From DATBDE01 sp036270095 (lineage in GTDB: Bacteria > Actinomycetota > Thermoleophilia > Solirubrobacterales > Solirubrobacteraceae), in assembly GCA_036270095.1 (NCBI GenBank), contig DATBDE010000054.1, positions 1-64,000 on the forward strand: a stretch of DNA of 64,000 nucleotides, given 5' to 3'. Positions within the stretch are counted from its first letter, which is position 1; every line of letters starts with the position of its first letter. Of this stretch, positions 1-10,487 are shown in pieces. A model generated the notes under the pieces. It was not told the DNA's origin and made no database searches. It saw only the letters and a program-made list of their open reading frames with translations. The position numbers and the translations under genes are program-made.

Positions 1-1345
1 CCTGCAAGACGCGGCCGGTCCCGCCCGACGCGACGGCCCGCGCAAGCTCGTGGACGTGCGACGACGCGGGCGTGCCCACGACGAGCGGGGTGAGCGTCGA
101 CTCGATCTTCGCCTGGAAGATCGACCCGAGGCCGGCGATCCCGGTGGCGATCCCGAGCTGGCGAGCCGTGTTGCTCGCGCCCGAGGCCATGCCGCTCAGC
201 TGCGGGCCGACCACGCCGACGGCGGTCGAGGCCAGCGCCGGGGTGGCCAGGCCAATCCCGATGCCCGCCAGGATCTGCCCGGGCAGCAGCGCGGTCCACC
301 CGGACGAGTCGGACAGGTTCCCCATCAACATCAGCCCGAGCGTCACGAAGGCGAGGCCCGTCCCGAGCAGCAGCCGCACCGGTACGCGCGCCGTCAGCCG
401 GCCGCTCAGCGGCGAGAACACGAGGATCGGCGCGGTGACCGGCAGCGACCGGAGCCCTGCCTCGAACGGCGAGAAGCCCAGCACGTTCTGGAAGAAGAGC
501 GTGATGTAGAGGAACATCGAGAAGATCGACGCCGACAGCGTGAAGCCGTCGATCGTGGCGCCCGTGAAGGCCGGCTTGCGGAACAGCGAGAGGTCGAGCA
601 GCGGGTCGGCGGCGCGGCGCTCCACCACCACGAACAGCACGAGCAGAAGTGCGGAGGCCGCGAAGCAGCTGACGATGAGGGCGCTCCCCCAGCCCTCCTC
701 GTTGCCGCGGATCAGCCCGTAGACGAGCAGGAACAGCGCGGGGCACAGCAGCGCCACGCCGCGGAAGTCGACGCCGGAGGCCGCGGGGTCGCGCGACTCG
801 CGCAACCGCAGCCGCGCGACCACAAGCGCGGCTAGGCCGATCGGCACGTTCACGAGGAAAATCCAGCGCCAGGACAGCGCCTCCACGAGCGCGCCGCCGA
901 TGAGCGGCCCGGTCGAGACCGCCACGGCCGTGGTCGCGCCCCAGATGCCGAGCGCGGTTCCACGCTCGCGACCCTGGAACTCCTGCGCGATCAGCGCGAG
1001 CGAGGTGCCGAACATCATCGCCCCGCCGATCCCCTGCGCCGCGCGCGAGACGTGCAGGAAGAGCGGGTCCGGAGCAAGCCCGCAGGCCAGCGACGAAGCG
1101 GTGAAGATCGCCAGTCCGAGCATGAAGACGAGCTTGCGGCCGACCTTGTCGGCCAGCGACCCCGCCGCCAGCAGCACGCCCGCGAGGGTCAGCGCGTAGG
1201 CGTCGATCACCCACTGGAGGTCGCTGAAGTCGGCGCCGAGGTCGCGCTCGATCGACGGCAGCGCGACGTTGACGATCGTCACGTCGAGCAGCAGCATGAA
1301 GATCGCGATGCAGCTCGCGAGCAGGGTCCACCACTTGCGTTCCAC
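1..1345 (-). CDS. MFS drug exporter, DHA2 (EmrB/QacA-like) family, incomplete
   Basis: Membrane antiporter of the 14-helix drug:H+ family. The C-terminus lies beyond the left edge; 448 codons are visible. The GTG start (1345) gives an N-terminus VERKWWTLLASCIAIFMLLL followed by the family motif LDVTIVNVALPSI, then motif A-like GSLADKVGRK and a long series of hydrophobic helices (for example FLVNVPIGLAALVV, ALFLLVYGLI). A drug substrate is inferred from family only. No regulator gene is intact next to it, since the adjacent genes to the right are pseudogenes. An antisense 261-codon frame at 50-835 is a GC shadow. Confidence 0.9.
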   Translation of the reverse strand, partial: MERKWWTLLASCIAIFMLLLDVTIVNVALPSIERDLGADFSDLQWVIDAYALTLAGVLLAAGSLADKVGRKLVFMLGLAIFTASSLACGLAPDPLFLHVSRAAQGIGGAMMFGTSLALIAQEFQGRERGTALGIWGATTAVAVSTGPLIGGALVEALSWRWIFLVNVPIGLAALVVARLRLRESRDPAASGVDFRGVALLCPALFLLVYGLIRGNEEGWGSALIVSCFAASALLLVLFVVVERRAADPLLDLSLFRKPAFTGATIDGFTLSASIFSMFLYITLFFQNVLGFSPFEAGLRSLPVTAPILVFSPLSGRLTARVPVRLLLGTGLAFVTLGLMLMGNLSDSSGWTALLPGQILAGIGIGLATPALASTAVGVVGPQLSGMASGASNTARQLGIATGIAGLGSIFQAKIESTLTPLVVGTPASSHVHELARAVASGGTGRVLQ

Positions 1346-1445
1346 TGGATTCCGAGACTACCCGCCGGGCAAATCGATGGCGCAACGCTTATGAGCTGCG
1401 CCGACCGGTCGTGTCGGGCCCTCCGAACTCAAGGCGACCCTGGCG

Positions 1446-1571
1446 TCACGATCGCGGTCGTATCGCCTCGTTCACTTCGATTTCGTCGGTGGTACGTGCG
1501 AAGACGGAGGAGTCGCAGCCGGGACAGAAAAACCGGCCGGCATAGCCGCGCGTTTCGCCTTCGATCGTCAC
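1446..1571 (-). pseudogene. GFA-family (Mss4-like) protein remnant
   Basis: A 41-codon frame reads VTIEGETRGYAGRFFCPGCD and then SSVFARTTDEIEVNE before a stop. This matches the zinc-binding C-terminal part of GFA/DUF636 proteins (FCPxCGSxxF followed by DEIEV). The N-terminal zinc cysteines and the usual C-terminal tail are missing, and no start codon or ribosome site fits. The rest of the 420-base gap between the exporter and 1765 shows nothing recognisable. I read it as a relic; a chance match is possible because the fragment is short. Confidence 0.5.
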
Positions 1572-1764
1572 CGCATCCTGATACAACGGTCACTGCCCGG
1601 CGCACGAGACCTCGGAGGAAGCCGAGATGCGCACCCAGCGTACACGCCGCCGTCGGCCTGTTCCCAGGTGAGCCGCTCGACCCGCTCGAGTGGCAAGCGC
1701 GACCTCACCTCGCCAGGGGACGATTGAATACCGATCCTCGCCAACCCGAAAGGCCCGATCGCCC

Positions 1765-2533
1765 ATGTCCGGACAACTCACGATCCCTGCTGCGGACACC
1801 CAGCTCCACGCCGTCGACACCCCGGGCGGCACGCCTCCCCTGCTGTTCCTCAGCGGCGGCTTCGGCACCATGCAGAACTGGGACCACGTCATCCGACGCC
1901 TCGCCGAGAAGTACCGCGCGGTGCAATTCGACGCGCGCGCGCGGGAAGTCAGGGACCTCGGCCGACTACTCGGTAGGGGCGGCGGTCGACGACATCGGAC
2001 GCGTCATCGACGCGACCGATATCAAACGTCCGATCCTCGTCGGATGGTCTTACGGCGCCACGATCGCGGTGCGCTACGCCGCCCAGCACCCCGAGCAGGT
2101 GGGCGGTCTGGTGCTGATCGACGGCGCTTATCCGATCACCATGTTCGACGAGGCCGGTGAGGAGAAGGTCCGGAAGCAGTTCCGCCGCCTGGGGTGGATG
2201 ATGCGCATCATGGCGGCGCTTGGCCGTTCGGCGCGGATGTCTCCTGGCGAGTCTGCGAACGTCGTGATCGAGATGGACGCCGTCAACGGCAAACTCGGGC
2301 CCGACTTCGCGGCGCTGGCGTGCCCGACCGTGTTCGTGGTCGGCACCGGAGCCCACTCGGGCGCCACCGAGGAGGAGATGCGCACGGTGCGCGCCGCCGT
2401 CGCCGACGCCGAGGCGAGCAACGAGCGCGTGTCCGTCTTCGCAACAACGCCCCACGAGCACACACAGATCCTCAACAAGGCGCCCGACACCGTGGTCGCC
2501 GCGATCGAGGACGTCATCGATCGGTCTCGCTGA
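1765..2533 (+). pseudogene. Alpha/beta-fold hydrolase, frameshifted
   Basis: ATG 1765 (MSGQLTIPAADTQLHAVDT) opens an alpha/beta hydrolase with the oxyanion segment LFLSGGFGTMQNW. At about 1931-1944 the frame breaks inside an alternating GC tract. The downstream frame then continues RGKSGTSADYSVGAAVDDIG, the nucleophile elbow GWSYGA, and the C-terminal catalytic His region TPHEHTQIL, ending at TGA 2533. Restoring two bases (one GC unit) gives the family's usual FDARxRGKS junction. So all catalytic regions exist but in two frames. It may be a slipped-strand mutation or a sequencing error; the decayed neighbours favour a real lesion. Confidence 0.8.
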
Positions 2534-2634
2534 CCCGCGCTCGACGCGAGGGCCCAGCGCTCGCGTGGGTTCTCCGAGGGGAGCTACATCGAGGGGTGAT
2601 CCGGAGCGCTCAATCACGGAAGGAACCAAGCCTC

Positions 2635-3259
2635 ATGACAGCTCCGCTGAACGTCAACGTATTCACCTTCCCAGAGAAGGCTGTGGTGGGCGAACGGCCT
2701 CGGCCATTCGGCCCACCCATGGCATGTGATCCGATGACGTCGACCCTGATCTGCGGCGAGAACGAGGCCGTCCTCGTCGACGCGCTCACCACCATTGCCG
2801 AAGCCGAAACGCTAGCCAGCTGGGTCGCGCTGCACCACCGCAACCTGACCACGATCTACATCACGCACGGGCACGTCGATCACTACGCCGGGCTCAGCTT
2901 GTTGCTGCAGCGGTTCCCAGGCGCCCGTGCCATCGTCACACCAAGGTCCGCAATGACGACGACGCGTTCACGCTCGAAGGCCACGAACTGCGGATCATCG
3001 AACAGGGCCACACGGACGCTGTCGACACCACCTCGCTCCACGTGCCATCGATCGACCTCGTCGTCGCCGGCGACGTCCTTTACATCGCAGCCCTCGATCG
3101 CCTCGCGGCGCTGAGGCCAAGCGCTACCTCAGCGACTTCGGCCGACTCCAGGAATCGACATCCAGCGACCGCGAACTCTACGACGCCATGACCGAGCTGT
3201 ACCCCGACTGGGTCAGCCACCAAGGGTGGCTGATGTTCGGCTTGGCCCCATCGCGATAA
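2635..3259 (+). pseudogene. Metallo-beta-lactamase-fold hydrolase, eroded
   Basis: ATG 2635 begins MTAPLNVNVFTFPEKAVVGE, with the metal motif THGHVDHYAG near residue 80. After FPGARAIVT (about 2937) the reading frame changes to give DDDAFTLEGHELRIIEQGHT and IDLVVAGDVLYI. The family's segment between this point and AALDRLAALRP is missing. A third frame from about 3113 supplies AKRYLSDFGRL and a C-terminal end at TAA 3259. At least two frame changes and two internal losses make a functional product very unlikely. It follows the broken hydrolase in the same direction, suggesting a former two-gene unit. Confidence 0.8.
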
Positions 3260-3312
3260 CAACCGCACCGGAACCCGGCTTTCTGCGCGATCCCTCCCGA
3301 GCCGGAGCCGTG

Positions 3313-4076
3313 TCAGGCGACGAGCCGCTGGCCGCGTCGACGTCGCAGGTCGCGCCGGTGACGGCGGTGTTGGTCATGAGCTGAACGGCGAGGGCGGCGA
3401 CATCGGCCGGTTCGACGACGCGCCCGATCGGCGAGGTGGCGCGCAGCTCCTCGCGCCTGGCCTCGAGCGCTGCCTCGTCCGCGAAGTACGACTCCGCCAG
3501 CGCGGTGTCGACGAAGGCGGCTTGGATGAGGTTGACGCGCACCGGGGCCAATTCCAGCGCGAGCGCCGCGGTGAAGGGCGGCAGCACCGCGAACGCGGCC
3601 GGGGTTATCCCGGACTCGCGAGTGAACCTTCTCACGCTGCCGCCCGTGAGCAGCAGCGTGCCTCCGGGCCGCATCTTCGGGGCCGCGTTGCGCGCGATCT
3701 CGAGGACCTGCGTCACGCGACGGCCATGCCCTGGCCCGTCTCCTCGGAGGGGCTATCGAGCATGGGCCCGTACGACCTGCTCGTGTATGCCGCCACGAGC
3801 ACGTGGTCGATCGGCCCGGGCAGGTCGTCAAAAGAAGCGCTTCACGGCCGCTGCGTCGTCGGCGTCGAACGCGGCGCTGCTTCGCGCCGAGAGCTCGCTC
3901 GCAGCTTGCCCGAGCCGCTGCGGATTGCGGCCGGTGAGGACAACGTCGGCGCCCTCGCTGCGGGCGATGCGGGCAGTCTCGAGCCCGATGCCCGCGCTGC
4001 CGCCGATCACGACGACGGTCTGGCCGAGCAGCCGCGGCTCACGCGCGACCGACTCGCTGGTGGTTGCTGCGGTCAT
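3313..4076 (-). pseudogene. Short-chain dehydrogenase/reductase, multiply frameshifted
   Basis: ATG 4076 is preceded by a good ribosome site (GGAGG). The first frame holds the nucleotide-binding part GQTVVVIGGSAGIGLETARI and ends at a stop after AVKRFF. A one-base excess in the A4 run at 3830-3833 separates it from DDLPGPIDHVLVAAYT. A further shift near 3717 leads to VLEIARNAAPKMRPGGTLLL through LALELAPVRVNLI and LMTNTAVTGATCDVD. A last shift gives the canonical GQRLVA terminus at 3313. Three disruptions across one gene indicate a pseudogene. It converges with the eroded MBL gene. Confidence 0.8.
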
Positions 4077-4215
4077 CCTTCCTCCCGCGGTGAGGGTGGT
4101 CGGGTCCACGTTCCCTGAGCGCTCGTGCGTTCGCGCCCGGCACCACACGGGTCAGTCCCCGGGTTGGCACGGGCTGGGGCCGCGGCCCCGCGCGCTGTCG
4201 ACCACCGGTCAGGGC

Positions 4216-4470
4216 CGCCCGGGACCTGACCCAGGGACCCTCGCGCATCGCATCGCCGGGTTCCCGGCCGCCGGCCAGGTGGCGGTCAAGAAGCGCGTGA
4301 ACGCGATAGCGCTCGCACCCGTCGAGGACCTCCGTCGGGACTCCGATCTCTGCGGCGCAGGGGTGGGCGCCCCCGAGGCCCAGCGGCGGATCGCGGCGGC
4401 CATGAACCGTGGCATGCAGACACGCGACGCGGTATTGGAGCTTGCCAGCATGTTGGCGGACATCGATTGA
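4216..4470 (+). pseudogene. Enoyl-CoA hydratase/isomerase C-terminal remnant
   Basis: The frame ending at TGA 4470 reads LAHRIAGFPAAGQVAVKKRV, NAIALAPVEDLRRDSDL, then TPEAQRR-like APEAQRRIAAAMNRGMQTRD. This is the usual C-terminal helix set of crotonase-fold proteins. The spiral core with the oxyanion-hole residues is absent and no start codon fits, so only about 80 residues of a ~260-residue protein remain. The 140 bases upstream of it, towards the SDR pseudogene, show nothing else that I recognise. Confidence 0.65.
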
Positions 4471-4513
4471 GGCGGTCGTTCCCACCGAAGCCGTGTGCAG
4501 GGGCACTTCCGAG

Positions 4514-4586
4514 TGGAGCTAGGGGGACTCGAACCCCCGACCTCCTGGGTGCGATCCAGGCGCTCTCCCAACTGAGCTATAGCCCC
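4514..4586 (-). tRNA. tRNA-Ala (anticodon CGC)
   Basis: On the minus strand a 73-base cloverleaf folds cleanly: acceptor GGGGCTA with TAGCTCC, D-arm GCTC/GAGC, anticodon stem CCTGG/CCAGG around loop ATCGCAC (anticodon CGC), T-arm GGGGG/CCCCC around TTCGAGT, discriminator A. The third acceptor pair is G.T, the alanine identity element. CCA is not encoded. Confidence 0.96.
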
Positions 4587-4663
4587 GGAGCCGGACAAGG
4601 ATAGGCGCTTGCATGGTGTCCGGCATCCGCTGAATGCCCGCCGTCCATACTCCTGGGGCCGAC

Positions 4664-6565
<1,902 letters not shown>

Positions 6566-6612
6566 GCTTGAAGCCTTGCCCCGCTGTGATCCCCGGGTAG
6601 CCTTGCCTCACC

Positions 6613-7071
6613 ATGGGACTGCTTGAAGACGCCATCCGCGAGCATCTCGACCTGAAGCGCCAGCACGGCGCCGATCCGAGCGACGTGGCCGCCGAGGAAC
6701 GGGAGGCCCTGGGCCCCATCCAGCGGGCCGCGGAGCCTGCGGTGGTCGAAGACGAGGACGGCGAAGACGACTCCGCGCCGCTGCACGACGAGCCTCCGGA
6801 GCCGGCCGCCGACGAGCACGACGTCGCGGTACCCAGCGAGGACGAGGAGCCCTACGAGGAGCCTCCGCCGCCCCCGCCGTCCGACCATTCGGCCCCGTTC
6901 GACTTCGAGGACGAACCCTTCGCGCCGGAGCCGGCGCAGAAGCCCGAAGAGCAGGCCAAGGCCGACGAGGACGTCCTCGAGGAGACGCCCGAGTTCCTCG
7001 AGGACACGCCGGAGCACGACCGGCTCTGGTTCGAGCAGAAGCCGCCGCGCGACTTCGACTTCGACCGCTGA
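6613..7071 (+). CDS. Acidic low-complexity protein, unknown function
   Basis: A 152-residue protein, very rich in Glu, Asp and Pro. The N-terminus MGLLEDAIREHLDLKRQHGA looks helical and conserved-like; the rest is acidic and probably disordered (VVEDEDGEDDS, EEPYEEPPPPPP). No signal peptide, membrane segment or cysteine pattern is present. It ends CTGA-overlapped with the next gene, so the two are probably translated together. Similar short acidic proteins are common in Thermoleophilia, but I know no function. Confidence 0.7.
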   Translation: MGLLEDAIREHLDLKRQHGADPSDVAAEEREALGPIQRAAEPAVVEDEDGEDDSAPLHDEPPEPAADEHDVAVPSEDEEPYEEPPPPPPSDHSAPFDFEDEPFAPEPAQKPEEQAKADEDVLEETPEFLEDTPEHDRLWFEQKPPRDFDFDR

Positions 7072-7925
7072 CCCGGCCCTACACCGTCCTCGACGTCTTC
7101 ACCGCCGCACCCTTGCGCGGCAACGCGCTCGCGGTGATCGCCGACGCGGACGGGCTCGACGACGAGACGATGCTGGCCATGGCCCGCGAGACGCGCCTGT
7201 CCGAGACCACGTTCGTGCAGTCGGCCACGCAGGCCGGCGCCGACTACCGCAACCGCATCTGGACCATCGGCGGAGAGCTGCCGTTCGCCGGCCATCCCTC
7301 GCTGGGCACGGCGGTGGTCGTGGCCCGGGCGCGCGGCGACCGCTCGGCCCGCTACGTGCAGGAGACCGGCGCGGGGCTGCAGCCGGTGGGGGTCGACCTG
7401 GCCGAGGACGGACGCAGCGCCAGCGCCTGGGTGCTGCAGGAGCCGGCGGTGTTCGGGGAGGAGGTCGATGCCGCCAAGGCCATGGCGGCGGCCGGGCTGT
7501 TCCCCGAGGACGCCGACCCGACCCTGCCGCCACAGGTGGTCTCGACCGGGGTCGCCCACCTGATCGCGCCGGTGGCCGCGGCCTCCGTCCTGGCCCGCGC
7601 CGCGCCCGACCACGTCGCCCTGGGCCGGCTGCTGGACGACCTCCAGGCGGTGGTCATCTACCTGGCGGCCGTGGACGCCGACGCCGGCCGCGCCCACGCA
7701 CGCGGGTTCTCGCCCGCGGTCGCCGGCGGGGAGGACCCGGCCACCGGGTCGGCCGCCGGCCCGCTGTGTGCTTACGCGGCGCAGCGGATCGCCACGCAGC
7801 GGCTCGAGATCGACCAGGGCGCCGAGATGGGGCGGGCGTCGCGCATCGTGGCCGAGGTCGAGGGCGATCGCGTCCGCGTCGCCGGCGACGTCGTCGTGCT
7901 CATCGACGGGATGCTGTCCCTGTGA
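7068..7925 (+). CDS. PhzF family isomerase/epimerase-like protein
   Basis: Member of the PhzF/diaminopimelate-epimerase fold. The family start xYxVLDVFT is present as RPYTVLDVFTAAPLRGNALA. The catalytic-Glu motif RLSETTFV, the GELPFAGHPSLGTA motif and the C-terminal EDPATGSAAGPL motif are all intact. Length (285 residues) is normal. In this frame no ATG, GTG or TTG lies upstream of the conserved start, so translation probably begins at CTG 7068, which overlaps the previous stop as CTGA. The TTG at 7113 would delete the first beta strand. The substrate is unknown. Confidence 0.88.
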   Translation: MTRPYTVLDVFTAAPLRGNALAVIADADGLDDETMLAMARETRLSETTFVQSATQAGADYRNRIWTIGGELPFAGHPSLGTAVVVARARGDRSARYVQETGAGLQPVGVDLAEDGRSASAWVLQEPAVFGEEVDAAKAMAAAGLFPEDADPTLPPQVVSTGVAHLIAPVAAASVLARAAPDHVALGRLLDDLQAVVIYLAAVDADAGRAHARGFSPAVAGGEDPATGSAAGPLCAYAAQRIATQRLEIDQGAEMGRASRIVAEVEGDRVRVAGDVVVLIDGMLSL

Positions 7926-7929
7926 GCGC

Positions 7930-9201
7930 CTAGATGTACCCGCGCAGGCGCGCGGCCTCGACCACGCGCTCGATGCCGACCTGGTAGGCGCCGATGCGCA
8001 GCGACACCGAGTCGTCGGCCTGGGTGCGGGCCCGCACCTCGCGGAAGGCGCGACGCATGATCGTGCCCAGGCGGTCGTTGACCTCGCGCTCGTCCCAGCG
8101 GAAGTGCTGGAGGTTCTGCACCCACTCGAAGTACGAGACGACGACCCCGCCGGCGTTGGCCATGACGTCCGGGATCACGAACACGCCCTTGTCGTTGAGG
8201 ATTTCGTCCGCTCGCGGGGTGGTGGGGGAGTTCGCGCCCTCGATGACCATGCGGCAGTCGAGCAGGTCGGCGTTCTCGGCGTGGATCATGCCGCCCAGCG
8301 CGGCGGGGATGAACACCTCGCACGGGGTGCGCAGGAAGTCCTCGGTGGTGACCGCCTCGGCGTCCTCGAACGCGCACACGGTGCCGCCGTGGGCCACGTG
8401 GCGAGCCAGCGCGTCGGCGTCGATGCCGCCGTCGTGGCGCACCGCGCCGTGGGCGTCGGAGGCGGCGACCAGGGTGGCGCCGAGCTGCTGCATGATCCGC
8501 GCCGCCCACGAGCCCACGTTGCCGTAGCCCTGCACGGCGAAGCGGGTCTCGGACGGGATCAGGCCGTGGGCGGGGGCCGCCTCGCGGAACAGGTAGACGA
8601 GCCCGCGGCCGGTTGCGGACTCGCGCCCGTAGGAGCCCTCGAGCGCGATCGGCTTGCCGGTGACCACGGCGGGCGTGTGGCCGTGGAGCTTCCCGTACTC
8701 GTCCATCATCCAGGCCATCACCTGGGCGTTGGTGTTGACGTCGGGCGCCGGGATGTCGCGCGTGGGCCCGATGATCTTGTCGATCTTGTCGATGAACGAG
8801 CGGGTGATGCGCTCGATCTCGGCCTGCTCGAGCAATCCGGCGGGCGCGTTGATGCCGCCCTTGGCGCCGCCGAACGGGATGCCGACGATCGCCGTCTTCC
8901 AGGTCATGAGGGAGGCCAGGGCGCGGACCTCGTCGAGGTCGACGTCGGGGTGGTAGCGGATGCCGCCCTTGTACGGTCCGCGCGCGCCGTTGTGCTGGAC
9001 GCGGTAGCCGGCGTAGACGTGGACCCTCCCGTCGGTCTGCCGGACGGGGATCTGGACCTGGACCTCGCGGTAGGCGGTGAGCAGTACCTCGCGCATGTCG
9101 TCGGCCAGCCCGATGCGGTCCGCCGCGGCGGCGAACCAGTGGCGCACGGTGTCGTAGTTCGAGATCTCCGCGCGTTGCTGGGAGGGAGGCGCGGCGGCCA
9201 T
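7930..9201 (-). CDS. gdhA: Glutamate (Glu/Leu/Phe/Val-type) dehydrogenase
   Basis: Oxidative deamination of glutamate, or the reverse amination of 2-oxoglutarate, in the cytosol. 423 residues, the size of the hexameric small-subunit class. The substrate motif GPYKGGIRYHP (K78) and catalytic GGAKGGI (K114) are intact, and the Rossmann motif FAVQGYGNVGSWA begins the nucleotide domain. Glutamate rather than a branched-chain substrate is inferred from the length and motif context. It converges with the PhzF gene, only 4 bases apart, and has its own promoter region next to a tRNA gene. Confidence 0.92.
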   Translation of the reverse strand: MAAAPPSQQRAEISNYDTVRHWFAAAADRIGLADDMREVLLTAYREVQVQIPVRQTDGRVHVYAGYRVQHNGARGPYKGGIRYHPDVDLDEVRALASLMTWKTAIVGIPFGGAKGGINAPAGLLEQAEIERITRSFIDKIDKIIGPTRDIPAPDVNTNAQVMAWMMDEYGKLHGHTPAVVTGKPIALEGSYGRESATGRGLVYLFREAAPAHGLIPSETRFAVQGYGNVGSWAARIMQQLGATLVAASDAHGAVRHDGGIDADALARHVAHGGTVCAFEDAEAVTTEDFLRTPCEVFIPAALGGMIHAENADLLDCRMVIEGANSPTTPRADEILNDKGVFVIPDVMANAGGVVVSYFEWVQNLQHFRWDEREVNDRLGTIMRRAFREVRARTQADDSVSLRIGAYQVGIERVVEAARLRGYI

Positions 9202-9250
9202 GGCCAGTCATGGTCCCACGTCCGCCCGTGGCCTAACCTGCCAACCGTCC

Positions 9251-9322
9251 GGGGGCGTGGTGCTAACGGGAACACGCGGCGTTTGCAACGCCGAGTTGGG
9301 GGTTCGATTCCCCCCGCCTCCA
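9251..9322 (+). tRNA. tRNA-Ala (anticodon TGC)
   Basis: A 72-base cloverleaf: acceptor GGGGGCG with CGCCTCC (third pair G.T, the alanine identity pair), anticodon stem CGGCG/CGCCG around TTTGCAA (anticodon TGC), T-arm GGGGG/CCCCC around TTCGATT, discriminator A at 9322. The D-arm (GTGC...ACAC) pairs at only three positions and position 14 is not A, which is atypical. Confidence 0.9.
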
Positions 9323-9343
9323 CTGCGTCGCTAGGGTCGCGGC

Positions 9344-9955
9344 GTGGGCGACCTCGACCCGCTGACGCTGCAGGACTGGCGCCGACGCGTCTTCGAGCTC
9401 TACGCGGCCCTCCGCGCCGCGCCGGACCCCGCGCTCGGATGGCAGCAGTGGCGGACCGAACGCGATGCGCTGTTCGCGCACCACCCGGCCACGCCGTTGC
9501 CCGCGGAGGCACGCGACGCCTTCGCCGGCCTGCCGGTCTACGCCTACGATCCATCGGCGCGCGTACTCGCCGATGCCGAGCCGGCGGCGGAGCGCGCCAT
9601 CACCCTGACGGGAAGCGCCGGCGCGACGTTCGGTGCGCGCCGGTTCGCCACCGCACGCTTCTCCCTCGCCGGGGCCGACCTCGGCTTGGACCTCTACTGG
9701 CTCGAGGGCTACGCAGGCGGGCTCTTCGTCCCCTTCGCGGACGCGACCAGCGGCGAGACGACCTACGGCGCCGGGCGCTACCTGCTCGACACGGTCAAAG
9801 GCGCCGACCTCGGCACCCACGACGGCCGGCTCGTGCTCGACTTCAACTTCGCCTACAACCCGTCGTGTTCGTACGACCCGCGCTGGAGCTGTCCGCTCGC
9901 CCCGCCGGGAAACCGGCTGACCGTCGCGATCACCGCTGGGGAGCGGGTGGCCTGA
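9344..9955 (+). CDS. DUF1684 domain protein
   Basis: A 203-residue soluble protein from GTG 9344, 21 bases after the tRNA. The DUF1684 signature is clear: TYGAGRYLLDTVKGADLG, then LDFNFAYNPSCSYDPRWSCP and LAPPGNRL near the C-terminus. The family has no assigned biochemical role that I know. The last 26 bases overlap the convergent MarR gene. Confidence 0.88.
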   Translation: MGDLDPLTLQDWRRRVFELYAALRAAPDPALGWQQWRTERDALFAHHPATPLPAEARDAFAGLPVYAYDPSARVLADAEPAAERAITLTGSAGATFGARRFATARFSLAGADLGLDLYWLEGYAGGLFVPFADATSGETTYGAGRYLLDTVKGADLGTHDGRLVLDFNFAYNPSCSYDPRWSCPLAPPGNRLTVAITAGERVA

Positions 9956-10415
9956 CGCTCATGCCGCCTGGAGGCCGAGCCTCGAGCTGACCCAGCAGTC
10001 GCAGCAGCGAGCCCCGGAGGGCCTCCAGCTCCTCCGGGCTTGTGAGCTCCGCCCAGCGCCCTTCCACGCCCTCGGCTGCCGCGTGGGTGACCGGTTGGAC
10101 GGAGGCGCCGCGCTCGGTGAGGAACACCAGGCGCGAGCGGCGGTCGCGCGGGTTGGGGCGACGCTCGACGTAGCCGGCGCGCTCGAGCTGCTCGACCGCC
10201 TGGGTCATCGTCTGCTTGCGCACCCGGGCCCGCTCGGCGAGGGCGGAGACCGTGATGCCCTCCGGGGGCACGAACGGGAAGACGTTCCCGGCCGTCGGGC
10301 GGACGTCGTCGAACCCGGCCTCGCGCAGCGCGGCTTCGATCTCCTGGGAGTAGCTCTGGTAGACGAGTCGCAGGAGCAGGCCGATCAGGGGACGGGCAGA
10401 GCGATCCGCTTCCAT
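9930..10415 (-). CDS. MarR family transcriptional regulator
   Basis: 161 residues from ATG 10415. The winged helix is visible: ITVSALAERARVRKQTMTQA is the recognition region, followed by EQLERAGYVERRPNPRDRRS and the wing SRLVFLTERG. It should bind as a dimer. The divergent gene is a second winged-helix protein, and the 72-base gap contains two copies of an AGGTACCT palindrome, suggesting autoregulation or cross-regulation. The ligand is unknown. Confidence 0.88.
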   Translation of the reverse strand: MEADRSARPLIGLLLRLVYQSYSQEIEAALREAGFDDVRPTAGNVFPFVPPEGITVSALAERARVRKQTMTQAVEQLERAGYVERRPNPRDRRSRLVFLTERGASVQPVTHAAAEGVEGRWAELTSPEELEALRGSLLRLLGQLEARPPGGMSVRPPAPQR

Positions 10416-10423
10416 AGGTAGAC

Positions 10424-10460
10424 AGGTACCTGCCCACACTGGTACAGTGGTCAGGTACCT
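10424..10460. promoter_or_regulatory. Duplicated palindromic operator between two divergent regulators
   Basis: Perfect palindrome AGGTACCT occurs at 10424-10431 and 10453-10460, centres 29 bases apart, each within a longer shared core CAGGTACCT(G/A)CCCA. The pair fills most of the gap between the divergent MarR-type genes. It is a likely operator for one or both proteins; binding is inferred. Confidence 0.6.
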
Positions 10461-10487
10461 ACCCATCGTACTCGAAGGAGCCTCGTC

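Noticed and set aside
50..835. Plus-strand frame opposite the exporter
   Set aside because: Exporter motifs are continuous on the minus strand; this frame has no domain and is a shadow.
1052..2533. 493-codon plus-strand gene reading through to the hydrolase tail
   Set aside because: Its first 290 codons are antisense to the exporter and meaningless; only the hydrolase tail is real.
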